Below the pieces are notes generated by a model that saw only the letters and a program-made list of their open reading frames with translations, was not told the origin of the DNA and did no database searches. A program made the translations under genes and the position numbers. Below, piece after piece: positions 25,713 to 34,880 of a stretch of DNA of 64,000 nucleotides. Location of the stretch: assembly GCA_025463125.1 (NCBI GenBank), contig JAOAPX010000099.1:1-64000 (forward strand). The letters are read 5' to 3'. This stretch comes from Acidobacteriota bacterium. Its GTDB lineage: Bacteria > Acidobacteriota > Blastocatellia > Pyrinomonadales > Pyrinomonadaceae. The number at the start of each line of letters is the position of its first letter. The stretch's first letter is position 1.

Positions 25713-26966
25713 TTAAGCTTCGGTTAATTTCAGCGCTATAAAATCGACGATTTTTTCCGGTTCTTCGTCGCTTAAAACCATTCTTTTCGCGCCGATAACA
25801 GCTTCAGCCATTTCCGCCGAACGCGTTTTATAACGATTGTCTCGAACGATTAAATCTTCTATCACGCGGCGTTCGAGCTTTTCGCGCGAAGCGTCTTCTT
25901 CGAGGTCTGCGGCGACGGCGTATTCGACCGGTGCCGAGTGGTTTTTGATGCGAACGTGCAGCGCGCCTGTCATTTTCCGCGCTTCTTCGCGAATTTTTCC
26001 GAGCTCTAGCAGCGAATTCGGAAATCCGAGATGCCCGCGCAGAGTGATTTCGATGATCGGCTGCGATTCGTTTTCTTCGGCGGAGCGCGCCTCGAATTTT
26101 ACTTTTTCCAAAACTCCTTCGGTAATTTCCGAAGCGTTTTCGTAGCGCGAAACGTCGAACGAAAGACGCTGAAACGGGCGCTGCTTGTAATTCGTCATAT
26201 GGCGCGCGTTTACTTGATTATTTTCATCGACTTCGACGAGCCATGCGCCGCGCGTTTCGCGATAATCGTCGATGCTCGTGATTTCGAGCGAGCCGGGATT
26301 AAACGCCCAGTTGTCTATCTCGTAAGCTTTATGCGTGTGTCCGAGGGCGACGTAATCGGTGACGGATTTTAATTCCTTCAAATTTGCGATCGAAAGCGCC
26401 GGAATCGGATGCGTTTGATGACCTTCAACGTCGGTGTGAAGCAGCAAAATGTGAAAAGCGCCTTCGCGCCGGTTGTTTTTTATCGCTTCGGTCAGCATCG
26501 GTATCGCCCAGTTTGCCGAAGCGCCGTACCAGTGCGAGCCGAAAATGCGCGCGTTTCCGATGTCTGCGTAACCGCCTTTGCCGTATTCGGCGTCCCATGG
26601 CTCGTAAACGACTTTCCCTTCAACGTTTTGCGGTTCGAGCAGGTATAAAAGATTCCAGTTGGCGAGCGAGCGCAGCCAGCTGTGTTCGCTGTCGTTGTGT
26701 TTCTGGTCGTGATTGCCCTCGATGGTCAGAATCGGAATTCCGGCGTCTTTCAAAAGACTCAAACCGGCGAAAGCGTAATTCATCGTTTCGGGCGGCACGT
26801 TGCGTTTGTGAAAGAAATCGCCGCTCATAATAACGAAATCGACCTTCTCGCCGATGGCGTATTTCTGCAAAACGTCGATCCACGCATCGAAAAAATCGCG
26901 CGGAGATTCGTTGAGCTGGTAGCGCGTGCAGCCTAAATGAATATCGGAAATGTGCAGGAATTTCAT
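25713..26966 (-). CDS. SbcD/Mre11-like DNA repair exonuclease
   Basis: A calcineurin-like metallophosphoesterase of 417 residues. All five metal motifs are seen: HISDIHLG (5-12), SGDFFHKR (48-55), EGNHDQKH, LLHTDVEG and LGHTHK. The C-terminal capping region follows. These match the SbcD/Mre11 nuclease family that processes DNA ends, usually with an SbcC/Rad50 ATPase. No sbcC is adjacent, so the partner, if any, is encoded elsewhere. Confidence 0.88.
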   Translation of the reverse strand: MKFLHISDIHLGCTRYQLNESPRDFFDAWIDVLQKYAIGEKVDFVIMSGDFFHKRNVPPETMNYAFAGLSLLKDAGIPILTIEGNHDQKHNDSEHSWLRSLANWNLLYLLEPQNVEGKVVYEPWDAEYGKGGYADIGNARIFGSHWYGASANWAIPMLTEAIKNNRREGAFHILLLHTDVEGHQTHPIPALSIANLKELKSVTDYVALGHTHKAYEIDNWAFNPGSLEITSIDDYRETRGAWLVEVDENNQVNARHMTNYKQRPFQRLSFDVSRYENASEITEGVLEKVKFEARSAEENESQPIIEITLRGHLGFPNSLLELGKIREEARKMTGALHVRIKNHSAPVEYAVAADLEEDASREKLERRVIEDLIVRDNRYKTRSAEMAEAVIGAKRMVLSDEEPEKIVDFIALKLTEA

Positions 26967-27235
26967 AACTTTATTTTACCATACGGGCGAAGCGTGAAAA
27001 CATTTTGAAAAGCGCCCGCAAAAGGCTTTCGTTAAAAGCATTTTGCCTTGAAATTCAGTGTGAGAACCTGTAAGTATCGTTCGAATTTTAATTGCGAAAA
27101 ACGATCGTTTAAAACGCTTCAAAAAATAAAAATATCTTAATAAAGCCGCCAAAATAAAGCCGCGAAAATAAACGCCCTCGCGCCTTAACTTCTTTGCCGG
27201 AACTTCTTCTTGTTTTTTTACAAAACCAAAAAACG
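26967..27235. other. Gene-free stretch with a 14-base tandem repeat
   Basis: No coding frame is convincing. Three tandem 14-base units at 27139-27152, 27153-27166 and 27167-27180 begin AATAAAGCCGC or similar, the third diverged. A 12-base perfect palindrome AAACGATCGTTT lies near 27102-27113. AATAAAGCCGCC occurs again at about 47030. Confidence 0.55.
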
Positions 27236-28096
27236 CTAGTTCGCTTTAGCTTTAACCCGCAAACGACCGAATTCGTTTAATATCGGTTTTAATTTAAGCA
27301 GAATCTCTTCGTGCGAAACGGCGTTTGTCGCCAGGATGCCGTTGTGATTCTGCACGTCCAGGATGTCGTATCGCAGCGGAAATCCGAAAAGATCGGTCAT
27401 ACGCCCGCCCGCTTCTTCGAGAATAATCTGCGGCGCGCATGTATCCCAGAATTTTGTGCGCGGCGAAAGGTGAACGTATAGATCGCAAACGCGGTCAACC
27501 ATCAAGCCGATTTTCAGCCCGACCGAACCGCGCTGAATTTCCTGCCTGATGCCGAAATCTTCGATAATGCGGTGCATTCGAGGGCTTCTGTGATTGCGGC
27601 TCGAAGCGAGATTCATCTCCGTAAGATTTGTTTTGTCGGAGACCTGAAGGCGTTCGGGCGCTTTGCCGCCGATTGCGCGAAACGTGCCTTTTCCTTTCGA
27701 TGCGAAATACAAAATATCGTGAACCGGAATGTAAACGACGCCGACGACGACTTCGCCGTTTTCGGTTAAACCGATCTGAACGCCGAAATCGCCGTCTTTT
27801 TTGATGAAACCCCACGTTCCGTCGATCGGGTCGATAATCCAGACGCGTTTTCCCAAAAGACGATTTTCCGCATCGTCCGATTCTTCCTCGGACAAAATCG
27901 CGTCGTTCGGGAAATTTTTCTCCAAACCGTCGACGATGATCCGGCTCGCCGTTTTGTCGGCGATCGTCACGGGTTCGCTGAAATTGTCGGCGCCGAGCTT
28001 TTCTTCGGCGATGATTTCGAGGGCGTAAAATTCCAAAATTCTGGCACCCGCCTCGCGTGCGAGCGCTACGGCAGTTTCAAGTTCTTTTTCGTACAT
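27236..28096 (-). CDS. Inositol-monophosphatase-family phosphatase (CysQ/histidinol-phosphatase-like)
   Basis: 286 residues of the Li-sensitive phosphatase fold. Metal ligands: Glu in LSEEESDD, the DPIDGTWGF motif and the second metal motif FWDTCAPQIILEEAGGR, where the usual Ala-Ala is Thr-Cys-Ala. It could act on 3'-phosphoadenosine phosphate, inositol phosphate or histidinol phosphate; sequence alone does not decide. Upstream of it, same direction, is a small zinc-ribbon gene. Confidence 0.88.
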   Translation of the reverse strand: MYEKELETAVALAREAGARILEFYALEIIAEEKLGADNFSEPVTIADKTASRIIVDGLEKNFPNDAILSEEESDDAENRLLGKRVWIIDPIDGTWGFIKKDGDFGVQIGLTENGEVVVGVVYIPVHDILYFASKGKGTFRAIGGKAPERLQVSDKTNLTEMNLASSRNHRSPRMHRIIEDFGIRQEIQRGSVGLKIGLMVDRVCDLYVHLSPRTKFWDTCAPQIILEEAGGRMTDLFGFPLRYDILDVQNHNGILATNAVSHEEILLKLKPILNEFGRLRVKAKAN

Positions 28097-28164
28097 TACT
28101 TGTAATTTATCACAACCGTAAATTAATCCGTAACAATCGAATATTTATGATTCAATCGTCGAAA

Positions 28165-28404
28165 TTAAAATTTATCAGCCAATTCCGTGATTCCGCAGCG
28201 CGGGCAAACGAGCGTTCGCTGCGCCGGATCAGCCCATTTTGCCAGGGCTAGATTGGAAAAACTCGGGCTTTTGCTTTCCGCCTCGCCTTCGCGCATCAAT
28301 CGCGAATGCCCGGTTTCGGCGTTTGTTTCCGCCTTCAGCTCGCGCTCGCAGGCTTTGCAGATCCATCCGAAGCCGTCGTTGTAAAAATCGTTTAGTTCCA
28401 TCAT
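28165..28404 (-). CDS. Small zinc-ribbon-like protein, 79 aa
   Basis: A soluble 79-residue protein with two CxxC pairs: WICKACEREL near residue 15 and LVCPRCGITELADKF at the end, consistent with a single zinc site. The middle is polar (Glu/Ser/Asn). The codon pattern agrees with neighbouring genes. Start ATG 28404 follows directly after another ATG-like Met (MMEL). Lies between the phosphatase and the HtrA gene, on the same strand. No family assignment. Confidence 0.65.
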   Translation of the reverse strand: MMELNDFYNDGFGWICKACERELKAETNAETGHSRLMREGEAESKSPSFSNLALAKWADPAQRTLVCPRCGITELADKF

Positions 28405-28413
28405 AAAAAAATA

Positions 28414-28452
28414 AAAATGCAGTAAGCTGAAAAATCTAACTTACTGCATTTT
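28414..28452 (-). terminator. Terminator of the HtrA gene
   Basis: Perfect 13-base arms at 28414-28426 and 28440-28452 with a 13-base loop. The minus-strand T-run TTTTTAT follows the stem, which begins 19 bases after the htrA stop at 28471. Confidence 0.8.
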
Positions 28453-28470
28453 ACTGTTTATTTACAGGCT

Positions 28471-29667
28471 TTATTCCTGCAATCGTCTCGTCGAGGGCTG
28501 CACCTGCTGCTGCTGCTGCTGCGAAGGCAGCAATCTGAGCGGAACAGTCACCGTATTGCCCTGACGGTAAACTTCCACGTTAACCGTGTCGCCGATTTGT
28601 TTTTTATCGAGCAAGCGGTAAAGATCATCGAGACTATTCATTTTCTGATTATCAACCGAAAGAATAATATCGCCGATCTCGCCCCCGTTACCGATGCCTT
28701 GCAAACCTGCGCGCTGCGCCGAACCGTTCGGAACAACCTGATAAACAACTAAGCCCTGACGAACCGGCAGCGGATAGCCGCGCTCGATTAAATCAGCCAC
28801 GCTCGGCAAAGAAGCGCCTAATTTCGGACGATTTACCGCGCCGTATTGAATAAGCTGCGGCACGACGCGCTTCGCCGTGTTGACGGGAACCGCAAAACCT
28901 ACGCCGACCGAACCGCCCGAGCGCGAAAAAATCTGCGAGTTGATGCCGATCATGCGACCGTATTTATCGAGAAGCGGACCGCCTGAATTTCCCGGGTTAA
29001 TCGAAGCGTCGGTTTGAATCGCCGCGTCGATCGGGCGACCGTTTCTGGCTCTGAGCGGGCGCTGCAAACCGGAAATCACGCCGGTCGTCAAAGTCCTGTC
29101 GAGACCGAAAGGGTTGCCGATCGCCAGAACTTTCTGCCCGACCGAAAGCTGATCGGAATTGCCGAGCGGGATAACCGTTAAACCGGTCGACGGCGGATCG
29201 ATTTTAATAACCGCCAGATCCGTGTCCGGGTCGCCGCCGACGAATTTTGCCGGGTAAACCTTTTCGCCGCCGAAGCTTACGGTTAATTTCGTGGAGCCTT
29301 CGACGACGTGATAATTCGTTAATATATGACCTTGATTATCGATAACCGAGCCGGAACCGTTTCCGCTTTCGCGTTCGAGTTCTTCGCCGTAATAATTTTG
29401 CACCGTCGAGCTGGTGGAAATAAGAGCCACGCCGGGCGAAAGAGTTTTATAAATTTCGATGCTGTTTTGCTCGTCGCTCACAGCCGAGGGTTCCGAGATG
29501 CCTTGCGGCGCGTCTTCTGCAGAAGCGATACTGGCAGTTTCCCTGAGTTCTAAAGCACTGCCGAAATTCAAAAGGGCAGCCATTGCGCCGACGGCGATCA
29601 TTGCCGAGGCGAACGCCAGAAATAAAATTTGTCGCGCTGATAATTGATATACCGATTTTTTTGCCAT
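28471..29667 (-). CDS. HtrA/DegP-type periplasmic serine protease
   Basis: 398 residues from ATG 29667, chosen because AGGAAG lies 8 bases upstream; GTG 29676 is the longer option. An N-terminal transmembrane anchor (14-34) is followed by a trypsin-like domain with the full triad: His120 (LTNYHVV), Asp150 (DTDLAVIKID) and Ser228 (NPGNSGGPLLD). One PDZ domain follows (about 275-375) and a Gln-rich tail. It probably degrades or refolds damaged envelope proteins. Confidence 0.95.
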   Translation of the reverse strand: MAKKSVYQLSARQILFLAFASAMIAVGAMAALLNFGSALELRETASIASAEDAPQGISEPSAVSDEQNSIEIYKTLSPGVALISTSSTVQNYYGEELERESGNGSGSVIDNQGHILTNYHVVEGSTKLTVSFGGEKVYPAKFVGGDPDTDLAVIKIDPPSTGLTVIPLGNSDQLSVGQKVLAIGNPFGLDRTLTTGVISGLQRPLRARNGRPIDAAIQTDASINPGNSGGPLLDKYGRMIGINSQIFSRSGGSVGVGFAVPVNTAKRVVPQLIQYGAVNRPKLGASLPSVADLIERGYPLPVRQGLVVYQVVPNGSAQRAGLQGIGNGGEIGDIILSVDNQKMNSLDDLYRLLDKKQIGDTVNVEVYRQGNTVTVPLRLLPSQQQQQQVQPSTRRLQE

Positions 29668-29758
29668 AGTTTCCACTTCCTGATTATGTATTATTTTTTG
29701 CAGTTATTTGATGCAGTACAGCAAAACCTGCGTTGTGTATCTATTTTACGAAAAAAAC

Positions 29759-29790
29759 GGGCTGCCTGTTCCGTAGAAAACAAGCAGCCC
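29759..29790 (-). terminator. Terminator of the DUF5658-like gene
   Basis: Arms GGGCTGCCTGTT (29759-29770) and AACAAGCAGCCC (29779-29790) pair with one mismatch. On the minus strand the stem is followed by CGTTTTTTT, a strong intrinsic terminator. Confidence 0.85.
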
Positions 29791-29826
29791 TTTATTATAA
29801 ATACAAAATTATTCAGTTGAAAATAC

Positions 29827-30192
29827 TTAAATGAAAGCGGCAAAAAAGGCGCTTGACCACGCGCTTGCGTCCTGAATAAAGCTTTCCGAAACCAGCCCGA
29901 ACGCCGAAAGTCCCGTAAATAGATGGATTCCCATTAAACCGATATAAAGCGTTAAGGCGAGCGTCAGCCCGTAGCGAGCGAGGCGCAGATTTCCCCAATG
30001 CCAGAGCACGACTGCCGCCGTCGCTCCGATAGCGATTTTAACGGCTAGAAACGGGAGATCGCCGATGTCCAGAAGCGTCGCCATCAGGTGGTTGCCTTCG
30101 GTCGCGAAACCGTTACGCACCCAGTAAATAGTTAGCACCGCGTCAATCAGATTGAGCGCAAACAAAAGAAATGTCTGACGGAAAAGTTGCAT
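29827..30192 (-). CDS. DUF5658-like four-helix membrane protein
   Basis: 121 residues with four hydrophobic segments and a conserved Asn-Asp pair in the first helix (FALNLIDAVLTIYWVRNG), followed by EGNHLMATLLDIGDLPFLAVKI. This arrangement of a helix with LxDAxxT and a second with N-x-x-M is typical of DUF5658. Function unknown. Has its own terminator at 29759-29790. Confidence 0.7.
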   Translation of the reverse strand: MQLFRQTFLLFALNLIDAVLTIYWVRNGFATEGNHLMATLLDIGDLPFLAVKIAIGATAAVVLWHWGNLRLARYGLTLALTLYIGLMGIHLFTGLSAFGLVSESFIQDASAWSSAFFAAFI

Positions 30193-30513
30193 CGCGTTAA
30201 AAAGCCTCTTGCAAATCTTTATTATTTGTTTTTATCTCAAAGCAACTCGCATACCATTGCCATACCGGCTCGAAGCGAGACGTTTAAGATGAATTTGATT
30301 TTTAATTGACTTAAATATACGACTAATAAAACGTATTTTCAATTTTTTTCAAAAAAAAATAATTTTTCATCCGCCTGCAGCGAAAGGCTTTTTCCTTATA
30401 ACCGGCGCTGAATTAATTTCGGACAACGGTTCAAAGCCGCAAACCGTCTTAACTCCGACTAAGATCGGCAGTTTTTGAGCTTAGTTTCAAAAAAACGGAG
30501 AGGACAAGGGAAA
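30193..30513. other. Divergent intergenic region
   Basis: About 320 bases between a minus- and a plus-strand gene with no coding frame. It has an A/T-rich core (30290-30375) and an inverted repeat (GACAACGGTT...AACCGTC) near 30422-30450. TTTGAT and TATACG near 30294-30318 form a weak promoter. A GGAGAGGA Shine-Dalgarno lies before ATG 30514. Confidence 0.4.
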
Positions 30514-31245
30514 ATGAAAAAAATATTAAACTTCAGTATCTTGACAGCGATTTTAGGAATGATGTTTGTGCTCGGCTCGGTCGATACGTTCGCGCAAAAA
30601 CGAAAACCGGTTGTGCGCCGCGCGGCGGTTAAAAGAAAGGTTGTAAAACCTGTTCCGAGACCTGTAGCCAGGCTTTATCAAGTAGACAGAGGCAGCACGG
30701 TGCGCGTTCGTATGAACGGCACGATCAACTCGAAAACCGCGAGAATCGGCGATAGATTTACCGCAACGGTTACCGAACCGGTCTATTCGAACACGGGCAT
30801 CGTCGTCATTCCGGTCGGAAGCACCGTCATAGGACGCGTCGATTCGGTCAAAGCCGCAAGAAAAGGCGGCGATCCGGGACAAATCAGCGCAAGCTTTGTT
30901 TCCGTCCGGCTGCCGAACGGCACGACGCGCGCCATCAACGGCTCTTTAACCGATTTGAATACGAAAACCGCTAAAAGCGACAACGAAGGAACCGCTTCCG
31001 GCGACGATAGAAAAAATGACAAATTAATCTTTATCGGCGGCGGCGCGGGCGGCGGCGCGATTTTAGGCGGCTTGATCGGCGGCGGAAAAGGCGCGGCGGT
31101 CGGCGCGATTTTAGGCGGCTTGGGCGGTTTTGCCGGCGAAAGATATACGAAAGGCGAAGAAGCCGAAGTCAGATCGGGAACCGAATTCGGCGTTTACTTG
31201 AATCAGACGATTTCAATGCCGCGATTTGCCGAACCGAACAATTAG
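30514..31245 (+). CDS. Secreted protein with a beta-rich domain and Gly-rich (glycine-zipper-like) C-terminus
   Basis: Start at ATG 30514 (243 residues) with a GGAGAGGA Shine-Dalgarno; the longer frame from 30475 is unlikely. A signal peptide (1-27, ending TFAQ) is followed by a basic stretch, a beta-rich domain (about 50-145: STVRVRMNGTINSKTARIGD, then VVIPVGSTVIGRVDSV), and a glycine-zipper-like segment IGGGAGGGAILGGLIGGG at about 169-205. Likely attached to or inserted in the envelope. Followed by a strong terminator. Confidence 0.8.
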   Translation: MKKILNFSILTAILGMMFVLGSVDTFAQKRKPVVRRAAVKRKVVKPVPRPVARLYQVDRGSTVRVRMNGTINSKTARIGDRFTATVTEPVYSNTGIVVIPVGSTVIGRVDSVKAARKGGDPGQISASFVSVRLPNGTTRAINGSLTDLNTKTAKSDNEGTASGDDRKNDKLIFIGGGAGGGAILGGLIGGGKGAAVGAILGGLGGFAGERYTKGEEAEVRSGTEFGVYLNQTISMPRFAEPNN

Positions 31246-31283
31246 TTTTTACATAATTAGTTTTTTCACGCTGGAAATAATTC

Positions 31284-31321
31284 GAGCCTGTTCAGTTTTT
31301 TTATATAAACTGAACAGGCTC
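31284..31321 (+). terminator. Strong terminator after the 30514-31245 gene
   Basis: Perfect 15-base arms (31284-31298 and 31307-31321) with an 8-base loop, followed by TTTTTTT. Confidence 0.9.
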
Positions 31322-31397
31322 TTTTTTTACTTTTTTTACTTGAAAAAAAATATTAGAAAAAAAAGAAAGAAATTGAAAAAAGTGAAAAATGCGAACC

Positions 31398-32267
31398 TTA
31401 ATTCAGGACAGCTTCGCTTTTTAATTTCTCGCCGATTTCTTTGAGATGCCTGGTTACTTTTTCGATCAGCCAGTTCGGCGTCGAAGCGCCTGCCGTGACG
31501 CCGACCGTTTCCGCGCCGATCAAATCCTGCGGATTTATTTCGTCTTCGGTCTCAATCAGAAAGCTTTTTTCACACTGCTCTTTGCAAACCGTCAAAAGCT
31601 TTCGGCTGTTTGATGAATGACGACCGCCGATAATATAAAACGCATCGACTTCGCCGGCTAAAGCCCGCGCCGCGTCCTGCCGGTCGCGGGTCGCCGAGCA
31701 GATCGTGTTGACAATCTGCACTTCGTCGTCGGTTTTCAGTTTTACGGCTTCAGCCGCGTCGAGAAAATTTTGCAGCTTAATCGTCGTCTGCGAAACCACG
31801 AGCGGATTTCTCAGGCGCGGCAGATTTTCAATCTCGGAGGCGTCCTTGACGACAAAAGCGTGTCCGGGCGCGTAGCCGTGAACGCCGATCATTTCCGGGT
31901 GATCCGGGTTGCCGACGACGACGACGTGCCGGTCTTGAGCCGCAGCGCGAGCTGCGAGCTTTTGCACGCGCGTCACGAACGGGCATGTCGCGTCAACGAC
32001 TTTCGAGGCTTTTTCTTCGAGTTCGCGCTGTACCTGCGGCGTTACGCCGTGGGCGCGTATGACGGCGGTTTCGCCGCGCTTTATCTGAACCGGTTCGCTG
32101 ATGGTCGAAACGCCGTGTGTTCCGAGCCGCTGCATTTCCTGTTCATTGTGAATCAGCGGACCCAGAGTGCGAACCGTGTCGCCTTCGGCGAGCGCTTCCT
32201 CGACCATTTCGACGGCGCGTTCGACGCCGAAACAAAAACCGAATTCGTCTGCGAGTAAAACTTTCAT
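31398..32267 (-). CDS. ispH: 4-hydroxy-3-methylbut-2-enyl diphosphate reductase
   Basis: The last step of the MEP isoprenoid pathway, giving IPP and DMAPP; an Fe-S enzyme of 289 residues. Cluster ligands Cys12 (FGFCFGVERAV), Cys95 (VDATCPFVTRV) and Cys190 (NTICSATRDRQ) are in place, as are the substrate-binding HGVTP, HPEMIGVHGYA (Glu125) and the HSSNSRKL motif. Length and motif order are standard. It converges with the strong terminator at 31.3 kb. Confidence 0.97.
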   Translation of the reverse strand: MKVLLADEFGFCFGVERAVEMVEEALAEGDTVRTLGPLIHNEQEMQRLGTHGVSTISEPVQIKRGETAVIRAHGVTPQVQRELEEKASKVVDATCPFVTRVQKLAARAAAQDRHVVVVGNPDHPEMIGVHGYAPGHAFVVKDASEIENLPRLRNPLVVSQTTIKLQNFLDAAEAVKLKTDDEVQIVNTICSATRDRQDAARALAGEVDAFYIIGGRHSSNSRKLLTVCKEQCEKSFLIETEDEINPQDLIGAETVGVTAGASTPNWLIEKVTRHLKEIGEKLKSEAVLN

Positions 32268-32422
32268 AGTTTTTTTATTACTTTATTTATTGCTTTATAA
32301 AGCCGGGTTCATTTTAGCAAATAAAGATTTTAGATGCGAAAATTATCGCGCTTTATTCGCTAAAAGATTCGGCAGCTCTTAAATAACCGCTAAATTTTTC
32401 AAAAATCGCAGCCGGAATTTTC

Positions 32423-32453
32423 TTAACTGAGGCGCCAAAAATAATGTTATACT
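32423..32453 (+). promoter_or_regulatory. Candidate extended -10 promoter for the 32483 gene
   Basis: TATACT at 32448-32453 is preceded by TG one base further upstream (extended -10). A weak TTAACT lies at 32423-32428, spaced 19 bases. The start codon is 30 bases downstream, with a GGGATAAAAAAG leader. Confidence 0.5.
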
Positions 32454-32482
32454 GAATAAAAAAATCCAGGGATAAAAAAGTT

Positions 32483-33286
32483 ATGAAAAAAAGATTACTG
32501 TTTGTCTTGGTTCTCGGTTTCATCGCTTACGGTTCGACACTCGCTCAAACCAAAACCGTCACTAACGCCGATCTGGAAAAATACCGGCAGAAACGTTTGC
32601 AAAGCGAGCGCGAATATCGCGAAAATTACGAAAAACTGGGCTTTCCTTCACCGGAAGCATTAGACCGCGAGCGGCGGCAAAAACAAGCTGAAAACGAAGA
32701 AACGATAATGCGCAGGCAGCAGGAAAGGCTTGAAAACGAAACGGATTTTTCGGCGCGGGCTTATGCTTTGCGCTCGGAAATCGCTTCGGTCGAAGCGCAG
32801 ATCAGTTATCTCAATTCGCTGCTTCCGGCAAATCAGTCGCCGACCGGTTATTTTACGGGCGGAGTCGCGCCGTTCGGCTACGCGCGGCGCGGTCAGTCAA
32901 ACAGCATCTGGCGCGGCGACGCGACGGGCAGAGTTTTTCTCGGCGGAAATTATAATCGCTACGGGCGTCGCGGTTTCGGAAACGTTACAGCAATTCCGCG
33001 GCTCGGAAATCCGTACGGGTATAATAACGGCGGAATCAATTTAAACGTCGGCATCGGATTCGGACGAGTTCGCCCGCGCGCGAACTTAAATCACAACGCA
33101 TACCCATACGCTCGCGGGCGCAATCAAATATACGGTTATGCGCCGCTTGTGGTCGAAAAATACGATTACCCGCAGGACGACATCTCCGCGCAGCTTACGG
33201 CGCTCGAACAGCAGCGCGCAGGGCTTTACGCTGAATGGCAGCTTTTGCGGGAAAACGCGAAACGGGCGGGCGTGAAAATTGACTAA
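32483..33286 (+). CDS. Secreted protein with coiled coil and Gly/Arg/Tyr/Asn-rich region
   Basis: A 267-residue protein with a signal peptide (1-21, TLAQ). Residues 25-80 are a charged, Arg/Glu-rich coiled coil (RQKRLQSEREYRENYEKL), then RQQERLENETDF. The middle (110-225) is rich in Gly, Arg, Tyr and Asn without recognised motif. The C-terminal 35 residues form another helical region (DDISAQLTALEQQRAGLYAE). No family recognised. Own promoter and terminator. Confidence 0.75.
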   Translation: MKKRLLFVLVLGFIAYGSTLAQTKTVTNADLEKYRQKRLQSEREYRENYEKLGFPSPEALDRERRQKQAENEETIMRRQQERLENETDFSARAYALRSEIASVEAQISYLNSLLPANQSPTGYFTGGVAPFGYARRGQSNSIWRGDATGRVFLGGNYNRYGRRGFGNVTAIPRLGNPYGYNNGGINLNVGIGFGRVRPRANLNHNAYPYARGRNQIYGYAPLVVEKYDYPQDDISAQLTALEQQRAGLYAEWQLLRENAKRAGVKID

Positions 33287-33315
33287 ACAAGCGCTGAAAT
33301 TTTGAATTTATCGGC

Positions 33316-33349
33316 AACGCGGATTAAGATACTTTCATAAATCCGCGTT
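33316..33349 (+). terminator. Terminator after the 32483 gene, just before gatB
   Basis: Perfect 10-base arms 33316-33325 and 33340-33349, followed by TATTTTG. It ends only 17 bases before the gatB start, so gatB translation must begin from a transcript passing through or starting within it. Confidence 0.7.
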
Positions 33350-33366
33350 TTATTTTGTACAAAATT

Positions 33367-34842
33367 ATGAAAAATGGTTGGGAAGCGATTATTGGAATGG
33401 AAATTCACGCGCAATTGGCGACGGAAACAAAGATTTTCTGCGCCTGCGCGACGAGCTTCGGCGACGAGCCGAACGCAAACACTTGCCCGGTTTGTCTGGG
33501 ACTTCCGGGCGCGCTGCCGGTTTTAAACCGGCGGGTCATCGATCTGGGCGCGAAAGCCGCGCTCGCATTAGGCTTAAGCGTTAACGAAACTTCGATTTTC
33601 TCGCGTAAAAATTACTTTTACCCGGATTTGCCGAAAGGTTATCAGATTTCGCAGTACGACAAGCCTTTCTCGTCGAACGGCGAGCTGACGATTATGACGA
33701 GCGAGCGCGACGAACAGGGACGCGCCGTCGAATGGAAACCGATGACGATTCGCATCGAGCGAATGCACCTTGAAGAAGATGCCGGAAAAAACGTCCATGA
33801 AGGTTTGCCCGACGTTGATAAATATTCTTACGTCGATTTAAATCGCGCCGGAACTCCTTTAGGCGAAATCGTGACGGCTCCGGATTTCAGAAGCTCATGG
33901 CAGGCTTACGATTACGTCAATCACGTCCGAAGAGTTTTGCAGTGGGTCGGCGCTTCGGATGCGGATATGGAAAAGGGAAATCTGCGCTGCGAAGCAAACG
34001 TTTCGGTTCGCAAAATCGGCGAAGAAAAATTCAGAAACAAGGTCGAATTAAAAAACTTAAATTCCGTGCGGTTTATGCAAAAAGCCATCGAATACGAAAT
34101 CGAGCGGCAGATCGAGGCGCACGAAGCGGGCGAGCCGGTCAATCAGGAAACGCGTCTCTGGGACGATAAAAACAACCGCACGCGCATGATGCGCTCGAAA
34201 GAAGACGCGCACGATTATCGTTATTTCCCCGAGCCGGATTTACAGCCTTTAACCGTTTCAAACGAATTCATCGAGAAAGTGAAAAGCGAGATGCCCGAGC
34301 TTCCGGACGCGATGCGCGATCGTTTTATGAGCCGGTACGAGCTTTCCTACAACGATGCTTCGCAGCTCGTTTTGGAAAAAGATTTAGCCGAATTTTACGA
34401 AGCGGCGGCAAAAGCTTCGAACAATCCGCGCGTTACGGCAAATTACGTTTTGGGCGATTTGACGCGCGAGCTGAATAATTCGAACAAACCGGTTTCGGAT
34501 TCGCCGGTTTCGCCCGGCAATTTAAGCGAGCTCATAAAAACTCTGGACGCCGGAAAAATAAACAACAATCAGGCGAAAGAAGTTTTAATCGAAATGTTTC
34601 AAGCCGGGAAAACCGCCGATGAAGTCATCAGGGAAAAAGGATTCGAACAAATTTCCGACACGGGCGCGATCGAAAAAATCGTTGACGAAATAATCGAAAA
34701 GAATCAAAATCAAGTAAACGCGTATCGCAGCGGGAACGAAAAGCTTTTCGGCTTTTTCGTCGGGCAGACGATGAAAGCCTCACAGGGCAAAGCGAATCCG
34801 AAAATCGTTAATGAGATATTAAAAGAAAAGCTTTCTCAATGA
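33367..34842 (+). CDS. gatB: Aspartyl/glutamyl-tRNA amidotransferase subunit B
   Basis: The tRNA-binding kinase subunit of the GatCAB complex, which converts Glu-tRNA(Gln) or Asp-tRNA(Asn) to the amide. I start at ATG 33367 (491 residues); the frame opens at TTG 33355. Visible: GWEAIIGMEIHAQLATETKIFC, CPVCLGLPGALPVLN and the DLPKGYQISQYDKP loop. The C-terminal YqeY-like tail ends with GQTMKASQGKANPKIVNEIL. No gatA or gatC is adjacent. Confidence 0.96.
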   Translation: MKNGWEAIIGMEIHAQLATETKIFCACATSFGDEPNANTCPVCLGLPGALPVLNRRVIDLGAKAALALGLSVNETSIFSRKNYFYPDLPKGYQISQYDKPFSSNGELTIMTSERDEQGRAVEWKPMTIRIERMHLEEDAGKNVHEGLPDVDKYSYVDLNRAGTPLGEIVTAPDFRSSWQAYDYVNHVRRVLQWVGASDADMEKGNLRCEANVSVRKIGEEKFRNKVELKNLNSVRFMQKAIEYEIERQIEAHEAGEPVNQETRLWDDKNNRTRMMRSKEDAHDYRYFPEPDLQPLTVSNEFIEKVKSEMPELPDAMRDRFMSRYELSYNDASQLVLEKDLAEFYEAAAKASNNPRVTANYVLGDLTRELNNSNKPVSDSPVSPGNLSELIKTLDAGKINNNQAKEVLIEMFQAGKTADEVIREKGFEQISDTGAIEKIVDEIIEKNQNQVNAYRSGNEKLFGFFVGQTMKASQGKANPKIVNEILKEKLSQ

Positions 34843-34880
34843 TTTATAAGTCTTTAATGATTTATTAAGAGGAAAAAGAC